From the NCBI GenBank assembly GCA_963709665.1, contig CAVPWU010000003.1, positions 186,001-250,000 of the forward strand: a DNA stretch of 64,000 bases, read 5' to 3'. Positions 1 through 8,912 of the stretch are shown here, in pieces (position 1 is the first letter of the stretch; each line of letters starts with the position of its first letter). The notes under the pieces were generated by a model. The model was not told where the DNA came from. It worked only from the letters and a program-made list of their open reading frames with translations, and did no database searches. A program made the translations under genes and the position numbers. The DNA comes from DASZIT01 sp963709665 (GTDB lineage: Bacteria; Actinomycetota; Acidimicrobiia; Acidimicrobiales; RAAP-2).

Positions 1-1
1 G

Positions 2-310
2 GCTGCCACCGCCTCCGGCACCGGGGCGACCGGCCCCTCCGGCTCGTCCTCCCGGGCCACCACACCGGGCACCTCCGGAGCCACGACCGCACCCGCCCCG
101 AGCGCCGCGACCACCACCGGCTCGGCCCCGTCAGCGGCCCCGACGGCCCCGGCCGCCGTCGCTCCGGCGCCGGCACCCACCGACACCACGGCGGCCACCA
201 CCCCCGCCACCACGGCGGCCACCACCCCGGTGGCGCCCCCGCCGACCAGCACGCCGACCACCCCTCCGACCACCACGGCGACCACCGGTGCCTCCGCCGC
301 CAAGCCCTGA
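2..310 (+). CDS. C-terminal part of a Thr/Pro/Ala-rich, probably exported protein (5' truncated)
   Basis: Frame 2 is open from the window edge to TGA at 308-310 and encodes about 102 residues made almost only of Ala, Thr, Pro, Ser and Gly, ending in AAKP. No catalytic motif is visible. This composition is typical of disordered cell-wall or periplasmic linkers in actinobacteria. The next gene, apbE, starts inside its last codons, so the two are probably co-transcribed. In ApbE-linked loci the neighbouring exported protein often carries an FMN-binding domain; whether that holds here depends on sequence outside the window. An antisense reading frame over the same stretch is Arg/Gly-rich and is rejected as a shadow. 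Confidence 0.55.
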   Translation, partial: AATASGTGATGPSGSSSRATTPGTSGATTAPAPSAATTTGSAPSAAPTAPAAVAPAPAPTDTTAATTPATTAATTPVAPPPTSTPTTPPTTTATTGASAAKP

Positions 311-1268
311 CCGCCCCGACGACCCGCGCCTGGCCGTCGGCGGCACCGTCCGCGCCATGGCCTGCGACGTCACCGTGCACGGCCTCGCCGGCGACGTCCA
401 CCCGGCCCAGGCGGCCATCCACCGGGCCCTGGAGGTCTTCCGACGCGTCGACGCCACCTGTACCCGGTTCGACCCCGCCAGCCCCCTGATGCGCATGAAC
501 GCCCGCCCCGATCGCTGGCACCGGGTACCGGCCCTGCTTTTCGGCGCCGTCACCGAGGCCCACCGGGCCTACGAGCGGACCCACGGGTGGTTCGACCCCC
601 GGGTCCTGCGCGACCTGGTCGACCTCGGCTATGACCGCAGCCTCCCCTTCGCCGGTGGCGGGGTGGTCACCGCCGGCAGCGGCCGCCGGCGGCCGGCACC
701 GACGCCCTGGCGCCCGCGCTTCCGGGGAGGGGACCGGCCCGAGGTCCACCTGGGCGGTCAGCCGATCGACCTGGGGGGCATCGGCAAGGGCCTGGCCGTC
801 CGGTGGGCCGCCGACACACTGCACGGTCACCTCGACGCCTACCTGATCGACGCCGGCGGCGACTGTGCCTCCCGGGGGGCGGGCCCCGGCGGGGACGGCT
901 GGCGGATCGGCGTGGAGGACCCGCGGGACGGCGACGGCCCCCCGCTGGCGGTCGTCGAGGTCCACGACGTGGCGGTGGCCACCTCGTCCACCCGGCTCCG
1001 GCGCTGGCGGTCGGGTGGGGCACCGGCCCACCACCTCATCGACCCCTCCACCGGCCGACCCGGGGGCGAGGGACTCCTGGCCGTGACGGTGATCGCCGAC
1101 GACCCGGCGGAGGCCGAGGTGACCAGCAAGGCCCTCTTCCTGGCCGGGCGGCGGGGCATCACCGCCCGGGCCCGCCGCCGCCGGGTGGCCGCCCTCTGGG
1201 TCGACGTCGACGGGCGGTGCGGGGAGACCCCCGACTTCTCGCCCTCGGTCGTCTGGAGGGCGGCATGA
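288..1268 (+). CDS. apbE: ApbE-family FAD:protein FMN transferase
   Basis: 326 residues from a GTG start that overlaps the end of the upstream gene; an internal ATG at 357 (MACDVTVHG) is the alternative start and sits exactly where the ApbE domain begins. Family features: the MGT-like N-terminal strand at residues 24-30, FDP at 102-104, DLGGIGKGLAVRWAAD at 161-176, LIDAGGDCASRG near 186-197 and HHLIDPSTGRPGG at 248-260, which hold FAD and the Mg ion. ApbE enzymes covalently attach FMN to a Thr or Ser of exported redox proteins. No clear signal peptide is seen. It is followed, with a 4-bp ATGA overlap, by a membrane heme-type reductase, so its client is likely encoded in this locus. Confidence 0.9.
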   Translation: MPPPPSPDRPDDPRLAVGGTVRAMACDVTVHGLAGDVHPAQAAIHRALEVFRRVDATCTRFDPASPLMRMNARPDRWHRVPALLFGAVTEAHRAYERTHGWFDPRVLRDLVDLGYDRSLPFAGGGVVTAGSGRRRPAPTPWRPRFRGGDRPEVHLGGQPIDLGGIGKGLAVRWAADTLHGHLDAYLIDAGGDCASRGAGPGGDGWRIGVEDPRDGDGPPLAVVEVHDVAVATSSTRLRRWRSGGAPAHHLIDPSTGRPGGEGLLAVTVIADDPAEAEVTSKALFLAGRRGITARARRRRVAALWVDVDGRCGETPDFSPSVVWRAA

Positions 1269-1966
1269 GCCCCCGGCCCGACGGTGCCGGGGCCTCGGCC
1301 CCCGCCACCCGGGGCGCCTCGGTGGTCGGGACCGGGTCGCTGCTGCTCGCCCTCCTCGTGGTCTCCGGGCTGGTGGGCCGGTTCCTCGGGACCGGGGGCC
1401 GGCCGCTGGTCCATGACCGGATGCTCCCGTGGATCCTCACCCGGGGCCTCGGCCTGGCGGCGTACGCGGCGCTGACGGCGCTGGTGCTGACCGGTATCTG
1501 GTTGCGGCACCCCTGGCGGACCCGGGTCCCCTCGCCGCACCCCGAGACGCTGTTGCGGGTGCACGTGACCCTGGCCGCCGCCATGGTCACCCTGCTGGCC
1601 GGCCACCTGACGGCCACCGCCCTCGACCGCTACGCCGGCGTCGGCTGGATCGGGATCGTGGTCCCGGAGGCCTCGACCTACCGGCCGACGGCGGTGACCC
1701 TCGGCACCCTCAGCCTGGTGCTGGTGGTGCTGGTCACCGCCACCGCCGCCCTGGCCGGTTCGCTGGGGCGACGGATCTGGCTCCCCCTGCACTCGGTGGC
1801 GGTGCTGGTGTTCTGCTCGACGTTCGCCCACGCCGTGCTGGCGGGGAGCGACACCCACCGGCTCCGGTGGTTCTACGCCGCCACCGGGACCGCGGTGGCG
1901 GTGGCCCAGGTCAGCCGGTGGGTGGCGGGGCACGCCACCGCCGACCGGGTGCCGGTGGTCCGGTGA
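1265..1966 (+). CDS. Ferric-reductase-like transmembrane (heme b) protein
   Basis: 233 residues with about six hydrophobic segments (near residues 22-42, 60-82, 98-120, 142-165, 172-196 and 205-225 by eye). Histidines fall within or next to the helices (HVTLAAAMVTLLAGH, LHSVAVLVF, FAHAVLAG), the pattern of ferric-reductase-like/NOX domains that bind two b hemes. The start codon overlaps the apbE stop (ATGA), and its own stop overlaps the next start (GTGA), so translation is coupled along the operon. The inferred role is to move electrons across the membrane between the cytosolic NuoF-like protein and a flavinylated exported partner. There is no fused NAD or FAD domain, consistent with a separate dehydrogenase subunit. 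Confidence 0.75.
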   Translation: MSPRPDGAGASAPATRGASVVGTGSLLLALLVVSGLVGRFLGTGGRPLVHDRMLPWILTRGLGLAAYAALTALVLTGIWLRHPWRTRVPSPHPETLLRVHVTLAAAMVTLLAGHLTATALDRYAGVGWIGIVVPEASTYRPTAVTLGTLSLVLVVLVTATAALAGSLGRRIWLPLHSVAVLVFCSTFAHAVLAGSDTHRLRWFYAATGTAVAVAQVSRWVAGHATADRVPVVR

Positions 1967-3303
1967 TCGGGCTGCCCACCGCCCCCCGGTCCGTCCCCGA
2001 GGCGCCGGCCCGACCCGCCGTCGCCGGCCCCGGGGAGGCCGGGTCCCGACTGCTGGCCGGTCCCGCCGAGGGTGCCGAGTCGTTGGCCGGCCAGGTGGAC
2101 CGGCTGGGAGCGCTGCCCCCGCCGTCCCGCCTGGCCACGCTCCACGAACTGGTGGCCCGGAGCGGGCTGCGGGGTCGGGGCGGCGGCGGCTTCCCGACGA
2201 CGGCCAAGCTCGAGATGGCCCGGCGGGCGCCCGGCCGGGCGCTGGTGATCGTCAACGCCGCCGAGAGCGAGCCGGCCAGCCGGAAGGACCATGTCCTGGG
2301 CACCCGGCGGCCCCACCTCCTCCTCGACGGGGCCGCCACCCTGGCCGCCCTGGTCGGGTCGCCGGAGGTGGTCGTCCACACCCACCGGTCGGGCCGGGGG
2401 ACCGCCCTGCTGCAGGCCCTCGACCGGGCCCTCGAGGAGCGGCGGGCGGCGGGGGTGGCCGATCCCGCCTGGCGCCTGTCGGCCGGCCCGGACGGCTACG
2501 TGTCGGGGGAGGCCAGCGCGGTGGCCTCGTTCGTGGCCGGGGGCGAGGCCCGCCCCCGGTTCTCGGGCAACCGCATGGCGTCGGGTGGGCCGTCCGGGCG
2601 GCCCACGGTGGTCTGCAACGCCGAGACGGTGGCCCACCTCGGCTACCTCGCCCACGTGGGAGGGGACGGCCGGTGGGCTCCCGACTCCCCGGACGGCCCC
2701 CGGCTGGTCACCCTGACCGGAGCGGTGGCACGGGACGGGGAGGTGGTGGAGGTGGGAGGCGGCGCCACCCTCGGCGACCTCCTGGCCCGGGCGGGCTGGA
2801 CGACCCCGCCGGCCGCCGTCCTGGTCGGCGGCTACGCCGGCACCTGGGTGGACGGCCCGGCCGCCTGGTGGACCCCCTTCGACCGCCCCGGGCTCGAACG
2901 GGTGGGGGGCCGGCCGGGCTGCGGCCTGGTGGCGGTGCTGCCCCACGGGGCCTGCGGGCTCGCCGAGACGGCGCGCCTGGCCCGCTACCTGGCCGGGGAG
3001 TCGGCCGGGCAGTGCGGCCCGTGCGTCCTCGGGCTCCCGGCGTTGGCCGGGGGCTGGGAGGACCTGGCGGCCGGCCGGCTCCGGCCCCGGGGCGTGCGCC
3101 GCCTGGTGGCCCGGGCGTCGTCGGTAGTGGGGCGCGGGGCCTGTGGTCACCCCGACGGGGTGGCCCACCTGGTGGACTCCGCCCTGCGGGTGTTCGCCGG
3201 CGACGTCGACCGGCACCTGGGCGGTGGGCCGTGTGCGGGCGCCGGTCACCCGCCGGTCCTGGCCGTCCCCCCCGGGCGACCCACCCCGGTGACCTGGCGA
3301 TGA
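1963..3303 (+). CDS. NuoF-like (51-kDa/SLBB) NADH dehydrogenase subunit with one cluster cysteine missing
   Basis: 446 residues. The FMN/NAD-binding part is clear: GRGGGGFPTTAK at 71-82 (compare GRGGAGFP of NuoF), NAAESEPASRKDH at 98-110, and GYVSGEASA at 178-186, followed by an SLBB-like segment around 246-290. The C-terminal iron-sulfur region reads ESAGQCGPC at 346-354 and GRGACG at 390-395. In NuoF the first motif is ESCGxCxPC, so the first of the four cluster ligands is Ala348 here, leaving Cys351, Cys354 and Cys394. The GTG start overlaps the previous stop and the stop overlaps the ferredoxin start. Likely role: oxidise NAD(P)H or exchange electrons with ferredoxin for the membrane heme protein. 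No NuoE or NuoG partner is present. Confidence 0.8.
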   Translation: MIGLPTAPRSVPEAPARPAVAGPGEAGSRLLAGPAEGAESLAGQVDRLGALPPPSRLATLHELVARSGLRGRGGGGFPTTAKLEMARRAPGRALVIVNAAESEPASRKDHVLGTRRPHLLLDGAATLAALVGSPEVVVHTHRSGRGTALLQALDRALEERRAAGVADPAWRLSAGPDGYVSGEASAVASFVAGGEARPRFSGNRMASGGPSGRPTVVCNAETVAHLGYLAHVGGDGRWAPDSPDGPRLVTLTGAVARDGEVVEVGGGATLGDLLARAGWTTPPAAVLVGGYAGTWVDGPAAWWTPFDRPGLERVGGRPGCGLVAVLPHGACGLAETARLARYLAGESAGQCGPCVLGLPALAGGWEDLAAGRLRPRGVRRLVARASSVVGRGACGHPDGVAHLVDSALRVFAGDVDRHLGGGPCAGAGHPPVLAVPPGRPTPVTWR

Positions 3304-3596
3304 GCGTCGTCCTCCGCATCGACCCCACCCGCTGCCGGGGTCACGCGGTGTGCGCCCTCTTCCACCCCGACGGGATCGAGCTCGACCCGTGGGGCTACGG
3401 GACGGTGGTGGAGGCCGGCGTGGACGACCGGCGGAGCGCCCGGCGGGCGGCGCGGGCGGTGGCCGCCTGCCCGAACGGCGCCTTGCTTATGATGGACACG
3501 GTCGAGGGGACCGGAGTGGGCGGCCCGGAGGGGACGCCCATCCGCCGTCCGGCCGAGGAGGGGCAGATGGTTGGCGAGGCGGATCAGTTCCCGTGA
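3300..3596 (+). CDS. Ferredoxin, [3Fe-4S]-type
   Basis: 98 residues beginning at ATG 3300, overlapping the NuoF-like stop by 4 bp. The motif is C12-RGHAV-C18, then a single downstream Cys57 followed by Pro (ACPNGA). Three cysteines in this spacing fit the actinobacterial [3Fe-4S] ferredoxins; an ordinary [4Fe-4S] ferredoxin would have one more. A 30-residue tail rich in Gly and Glu follows the fold. Its position at the end of the apbE/ferric-reductase/NuoF operon makes it the probable soluble electron carrier of that system rather than a P450 partner, although the fold is the same as that of the P450-linked ferredoxin at 59874-60092. Confidence 0.85.
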   Translation: MSVVLRIDPTRCRGHAVCALFHPDGIELDPWGYGTVVEAGVDDRRSARRAARAVAACPNGALLMMDTVEGTGVGGPEGTPIRRPAEEGQMVGEADQFP

Positions 3597-4148
3597 GGAC
3601 GCCATGGTGGGCGCTCCCCGGTGCCGCCGTGGTCGGTGCCGTGACCCTGGTGACCCTGGCCCAGGGCTCCCTCTCCACCGCGGGTGGCGCTCCCCGGCAG
3701 CGTGCAGCTGGCCGTGCCGACGGTCCCGACCCTCCCGCACGCCCGGACGGTCGGTGCCACCACCGGGCCGGCGGCGACGGGGGTCGTGGTCACACCGTCC
3801 CACCCGGTGGTGACCCAGGCCGCCTCGACCTCGGGGGGTGGCACGGCCGCCTCGACCGGGACCGCCTCCACCGCCAGGGCCTCCGCGGGGACGTCCCCGA
3901 CGGCGGGGGCGCCGGCCACCGGCGCCGTGACCGCGGCCACCCCGTCGACGGCCTCGCCGGGCACCACCCCGACGACGGTCTCCGCCACCCCTCCCACCAC
4001 GGCGGCCCCGCCGTCCACCACCACCACGACCACCCGACCCGGCGGAGGCAGCGACGACGGGGGCGGGAGCGACGACGGGGGCGGGAGCGACGACGGCCAC
4101 GAGGGGACCACCGGGACGACGGCGCCGGGTGCCTCCGGCGACGGTTGA
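3593..4148 (+). CDS. Secreted Thr/Pro/Ala-rich protein, reading frame broken by one extra base
   Basis: GTG at 3593 overlaps the ferredoxin stop (GTGA) and opens a signal-peptide-like N-terminus (MRTPWWALPGAAVVGAVTLV, then TLAQGSLSTAGGA). In this frame the peptide then turns to Arg/Gly nonsense, while the frame one base later continues sensibly from about 3690 (GSVQLAVPTVPTLPHARTVG and on). Removing one C from the CCCC run at about 3691-3694 joins the two. The mature part is low-complexity Ala/Thr/Pro/Ser followed by three GGGSDD units and an acidic end. Without the join, the longest single-frame call is 3684-4148. Function unknown; it sits between the electron-transfer operon and a sensor kinase and resembles in composition the truncated protein at the window edge. 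Confidence 0.55.
4041..4094 (+). repeat. Three tandem 18-bp units encoding GGGSDD
   Basis: Units lie at 4041-4058, 4059-4076 and 4077-4094; the last two are identical and the first differs at a few positions. They encode a flexible acidic Gly/Ser/Asp linker near the C-terminus of the secreted protein. Confidence 0.8.
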
Positions 4149-4158
4149 CGGTGCGTCC

Positions 4159-5589
4159 GTGACACGTCCGGGGCGACGGCGCCTCGGGCTCGCCACCCGG
4201 CTGGCCGCCTTCCTGGCCCTGCTGCTGGCGCTCATCCTGTCGGCCACCGCCTTCGAGACCCAGCGGGCGTTCGCCAGCCGGTCCCTCGACTCGGTCACCC
4301 GCGACTCGGTGTCCGAACTGGCCAGCTACCAGCGGGCCCTGGCCGGGACCACCCCGACCCGGGTGGGACCGTCCACCGTCGCCTACCTGCGCAGCCGGGT
4401 GCTGCCGCAGGGGGAGGTGGTGATGGTGGCGCTGCCCGACGGCCGGCGCTTCGGCTCCGCCGGTTCCGCCGCGCTGCTGCGCGACCCGGCCGTCCGGACC
4501 GTCCTGGCCCGGCCCCCCTCCTCCACCACCTCGACCCGGACCACCCTCGACGGGGTGGACACCCTCTTCCTGGCCGCCCCCATCCGCGACGGCAGCCGGA
4601 CCCTCGGGACCCTGGTGGTGGCCACCGACCTCACCCGACTGGAGGCCGACCAGCACCGTGTGCTGGTGCTGGTCGGGGCGGAGGCCCTGGTGGCCCTGGT
4701 CGGGGCGGTGGCCGGCGCCTACCTGCTGCTGCGACGCCTCCTCCGGACCGTCGGGCGCATCACCACCACGGCCGCCTCCATCGAGGACGGCGACCTCGAC
4801 CGGCGCCTGGGGGACCAGGGCACCGACGACGAGATGGGTCAGCTGGCCGCCACCTTCGACTCGATGCTCGACCGCCTGCAGGCTGCCATGGTGGTCCAGC
4901 GTCGCCTGCTCTCTGACGTCTCCCACCAGCTCCGGACCCCGATGACGGTGGCCCGAGGGCACCTCGAGGTCCTGGCCCGCCAGCCGACCGCCGACCTGAC
5001 CGAGGTGCGCGAGACGGTGGCGGTGGTCGTCGAGGAGCTCGACCACATGCGGGCCCTGGTCGAGCGCCTGCTGATGCTCGGTCGTGCCCTCGAGCCCGAC
5101 TTCCTGCAGGTCGAGGCCCTCGATCTCCGCACCTTCCTCTCCGACCTGTTCGACGCCGCCCGGGTCCTGGCCGACCGCCGGTGGACGCTCGCCCCGGTGC
5201 CCGACCTGGTGCTGGAGGTCGACGTGGCCAAGGTCCGGGGCGCCCTCCTCAACCTGATCGACAACGCGGTGGGGGCCACCGCCCCCGGCGACGCCGTCAC
5301 CCTCCGGGCCGAGCGGACGGGCGACGGCTCGGTGGTGCTGGCGGTGGAGGACTCCGGGCCGGGGATCCCTCCCGACCAGGTGGCCGGCGTGCTCGCCCGC
5401 TTCGGGCGGCTCGGGAGCGCCGACCGGGAGGGCAGCGGCCTGGGCCTGGCCATCGTCACCGCGGTGGCGGAGGCCCACGGAGGGGCCTTCGAGTTGGGAC
5501 GGTCGTCACTGGGCGGGTGCCGGGCCGCCATCGTGGTGCCGGCCGGCCGGGTCTCGGTCGGAGTGCCCCTGACGCCCGTGGGGGTCTGA
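4159..5589 (+). CDS. Sensor histidine kinase (HAMP, HisKA, HATPase)
   Basis: 476 residues from GTG 4159; an upstream in-frame GTG at 4129 would overlap the preceding gene and adds only ten unconserved residues. A first membrane segment lies near residues 12-32 and a second near 168-192, enclosing an extracytoplasmic sensor of about 135 residues with no recognised fold. HAMP follows (about 190-243). The H-box SDVSHQLRTP carries His256, and the ATPase boxes NLIDNAVGAT, EDSGPGIP and GSGLGLAI are all intact. It is the OmpR-class kinase partner of the response regulator that starts one base after its stop codon. The ligand is unknown; adjacency to secreted and redox genes hints at an envelope or redox signal. 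Confidence 0.88.
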   Translation: MTRPGRRRLGLATRLAAFLALLLALILSATAFETQRAFASRSLDSVTRDSVSELASYQRALAGTTPTRVGPSTVAYLRSRVLPQGEVVMVALPDGRRFGSAGSAALLRDPAVRTVLARPPSSTTSTRTTLDGVDTLFLAAPIRDGSRTLGTLVVATDLTRLEADQHRVLVLVGAEALVALVGAVAGAYLLLRRLLRTVGRITTTAASIEDGDLDRRLGDQGTDDEMGQLAATFDSMLDRLQAAMVVQRRLLSDVSHQLRTPMTVARGHLEVLARQPTADLTEVRETVAVVVEELDHMRALVERLLMLGRALEPDFLQVEALDLRTFLSDLFDAARVLADRRWTLAPVPDLVLEVDVAKVRGALLNLIDNAVGATAPGDAVTLRAERTGDGSVVLAVEDSGPGIPPDQVAGVLARFGRLGSADREGSGLGLAIVTAVAEAHGGAFELGRSSLGGCRAAIVVPAGRVSVGVPLTPVGV

Positions 5590-5590
5590 G

Positions 5591-6292
5591 ATGCAGATCC
5601 TGGTGGTGGAGGACGACCACGGCATCTCCTCCTTCCTCCAGAAGGGCCTGCGGGCGGAGGGCTACGTCCCGGTGGTGGCCACCGGTGCCGCCGAGGCCCT
5701 GGCGGTGTTCGCGGCGTCGGACCCGCCTCCCGCCCTGGTCCTGCTCGACCTGGGCCTGGCCTCCGGCGACGGGGAGGAGGTCCTCCGCCGGCTCCGGCGC
5801 GACGGTCACGTCACCCCGGTCATCGTGCTCACCGCCCGGGCGGAGATTCAGGACAAGGTCGGCGCCCTCAACGCCGGGGCCAACGACTACGTGACCAAGC
5901 CCTTCGCCTTCGAGGAGCTCCTGGCCCGGATCCGGGCGGCGCTGCGCACCGCCGAGCAGCCGACCGCCTCGGAGATCGTGGTGGGCGACCTCCGGCTCGA
6001 CCTGCTGAGCAAGGTCGCCTGGCGGGACGGCCGGCGGATCGAGCTGTCCCACCGGGAGTGGGCCCTGCTGGAGCTGTTCATGCGCCACCCGCGCCAGGTG
6101 CTGTCCCGCACCCAGATCCTCAGCCACGTGTGGGAGTACAGCTTCGACTCCGGCTCCAACGTGGTCGACGTCTACGTCGGCTACCTGCGGCGGAAGTTGA
6201 ACCAGCCCGGCCTGTCCCCCCTGGTGGTCACCGTCCGGGGGGCCGGGTACCGCTTCGTCGACGACGCTTCCCCGGTGGCCGCCCCGTCGTAG
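5591..6292 (+). CDS. OmpR/PhoB-family response regulator
   Basis: 233 residues. The receiver domain has the acidic pocket ED at 7-8, the phospho-acceptor Asp53 in LVLLDLGL, Thr in IVLTAR and Lys in VTKPF. The C-terminal winged helix is of the Trans_reg_C type, ending SNVVDVYVGYLRRKLN and VRGAGYRF. It begins at ATG 5591 directly after the kinase stop, so the pair is one transcription unit. Targets are not shown by the sequence; the upstream secreted protein and electron-transfer operon are the nearest candidates. Confidence 0.9.
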   Translation: MQILVVEDDHGISSFLQKGLRAEGYVPVVATGAAEALAVFAASDPPPALVLLDLGLASGDGEEVLRRLRRDGHVTPVIVLTARAEIQDKVGALNAGANDYVTKPFAFEELLARIRAALRTAEQPTASEIVVGDLRLDLLSKVAWRDGRRIELSHREWALLELFMRHPRQVLSRTQILSHVWEYSFDSGSNVVDVYVGYLRRKLNQPGLSPLVVTVRGAGYRFVDDASPVAAPS

Positions 6293-6301
6293 GTCCCCCG
6301 G

Positions 6302-7579
<1,278 letters not shown>

Positions 7580-7585
7580 GGGGCC

Positions 7586-7591
7586 ATCTTA
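7586..7591 (-). promoter_or_regulatory. -10 element (TAAGAT) of the P450 gene, leaderless layout
   Basis: On the minus strand TAAGAT ends six bases before the ATG at 7579, so transcription should start at or next to the start codon. No Shine-Dalgarno sequence is present. Confidence 0.5.
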
Positions 7592-7672
7592 CGGAGATCC
7601 CCTCCCCCGACCCCGACCGCCTCCGCCCTGCCGGGGGTGGCGTCCGACCGGCCGAACGGCGACCATGGTGCG

Positions 7673-8338
7673 ATGAGCGCGCCCCCGGCTCCCGCCGGCA
7701 CCCCTCCGGTCGAGGTCCTCTTCTTCGAGGGGGTCGACGAGCTCGACGCCGTGGGGCCGTGGGAGGTCCTGACCAGTGCCGGCTTCGCCACCCGGGCCGT
7801 CGGCTTTCCCGGTGACGCCCGTCACCTCCGTGGCGCCAACGGGCTGACCGTCACCGTCGACGGCCCCATCGGCCGGGCCCCCGGCCTGCTGCTGGTCCCG
7901 GGGGGCGGCTGGGTGGCCGGCGGGCCCACCGGGGTCCGGCCCCTGGTGGAGGCCGGGGAGCTCCCCGCCGTCATCGCCCGGCTCCACGCCACCGGCACGG
8001 TGATGGCGTCGGTGTGCACCGGGGCGATGCTGCTGGCCGGGGCCGGGCTCCTCCGGGGCCGGCCGTCGGTCACCAACCGGCTCGCCCTCGACGACCTCCG
8101 GGCCACCGGCGCCGACGTCCGGGACGAGGCCCGGGTGGTGGACGACGGTGACGTCCTGACCTGTGGCGGCGTGCTGGCCGGCATCGACCTGGCCCTCCGG
8201 ATCGTCGAGCGGTACCTGGGGACCCGGGCGGCCGAACGCTCGGCGGTCCGGCTCGAGCACCACCGTCGGGGCCCCCTGGTGGTGACCGGCGGGGAGGACG
8301 GCGCTCCACCAGGGGGCGCGGCCCATCTGGGACACTGA
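7673..8338 (+). CDS. DJ-1/PfpI-family protein
   Basis: 221 residues from ATG 7673. The fold is shown by VEVLFFEGVDELDAVGPWEVL near the start, LLLVPGGGW at 72-80 and the nucleophile elbow ASVCTGAMLLAGAGLL with Cys115. The DE-x-D-x-xGPxE pattern followed by SVCTGA is the one seen in isonitrile-hydratase-like and ThiJ/PfpI proteins of actinobacteria rather than in true proteases. No AraC-type DNA-binding domain is attached. A beta-carbonic anhydrase begins four bases downstream, so the two are likely an operon. The substrate cannot be named from the sequence. Confidence 0.8.
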   Translation: MSAPPAPAGTPPVEVLFFEGVDELDAVGPWEVLTSAGFATRAVGFPGDARHLRGANGLTVTVDGPIGRAPGLLLVPGGGWVAGGPTGVRPLVEAGELPAVIARLHATGTVMASVCTGAMLLAGAGLLRGRPSVTNRLALDDLRATGADVRDEARVVDDGDVLTCGGVLAGIDLALRIVERYLGTRAAERSAVRLEHHRRGPLVVTGGEDGAPPGGAAHLGH

Positions 8339-8342
8339 GCGG

Positions 8343-8843
8343 ATGTTCGACGATCTCCTCGCCGCCAACCGGACCTACGCCGACACCTTCAACCTGGCCG
8401 GGATGCCCCCCCAGGCGGCCCGGCACTTCGGGCTGGTGGCCTGCATGGACACCCGCATCGAGCCACTCACCATGCTGGGCCTGCGGCCGGGTGACGCCAA
8501 GATCCTCCGGAACGCCGGCGGCCGGGTCACCCCCGACGTGCTGCGCTCGCTGGTGCTGGCCACCACCTTCCTCGAGGTCACCCACATCGCGGTGATGCAG
8601 CACACCGGGTGCGCCATGGCGGCCAACGACGAGGTGACCGTCCGGTCCCGCTTCACCCCCGCCCAGCGGGCCGAGGTGGAGGGGTGGGACTTCCTCACCA
8701 TGGCCGACCCCGACGCCGTGCTGACCGCCGACGTGGCCACCCTCCGGGCCTGCACCCTGTTCCCGGACGGGACCCGGATCGAGGGGTGGCGCTACGACGT
8801 CGCCACCGGCCTCATCGACCGGGTGGTGCCGACCGAGGGGTGA
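8343..8843 (+). CDS. Beta-class carbonic anhydrase
   Basis: 166 residues, on the short side for the family and close to the small actinobacterial type. Zinc ligands and the catalytic dyad are all present: Cys34-Met-Asp36-Thr-Arg38, then His87-Thr-Gly-Cys90 (MQHTGC), plus RNAGGRV at 56-62. It interconverts CO2 and bicarbonate in the cytoplasm. It starts four bases after the DJ-1/PfpI stop. The C-terminal strand (TRIEGWRYDVATGLI) matches the end of the family, so the gene is complete. Confidence 0.9.
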   Translation: MFDDLLAANRTYADTFNLAGMPPQAARHFGLVACMDTRIEPLTMLGLRPGDAKILRNAGGRVTPDVLRSLVLATTFLEVTHIAVMQHTGCAMAANDEVTVRSRFTPAQRAEVEGWDFLTMADPDAVLTADVATLRACTLFPDGTRIEGWRYDVATGLIDRVVPTEG

Positions 8844-8912
8844 GGCGGGGGCCCTCCACGCCGGGTGGGGGTGGGGATCGGGCCGGGGTCGGGACCCGGA
8901 GTCCGGCGCCGC

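Noticed and set aside
1..310. Thr/Pro-rich repeats at the window edge as a CRISPR or satellite array
   Set aside because: The repeated ACCACC-type triplets are codons for Thr/Pro/Ala in one frame with no spacer structure.
8844..8912. GC-rich inverted repeat between carbonic anhydrase and tetR
   Set aside because: Arms around GGGTC/GACCC leave a two-base loop, and there is no T run; not convincing as a terminator.
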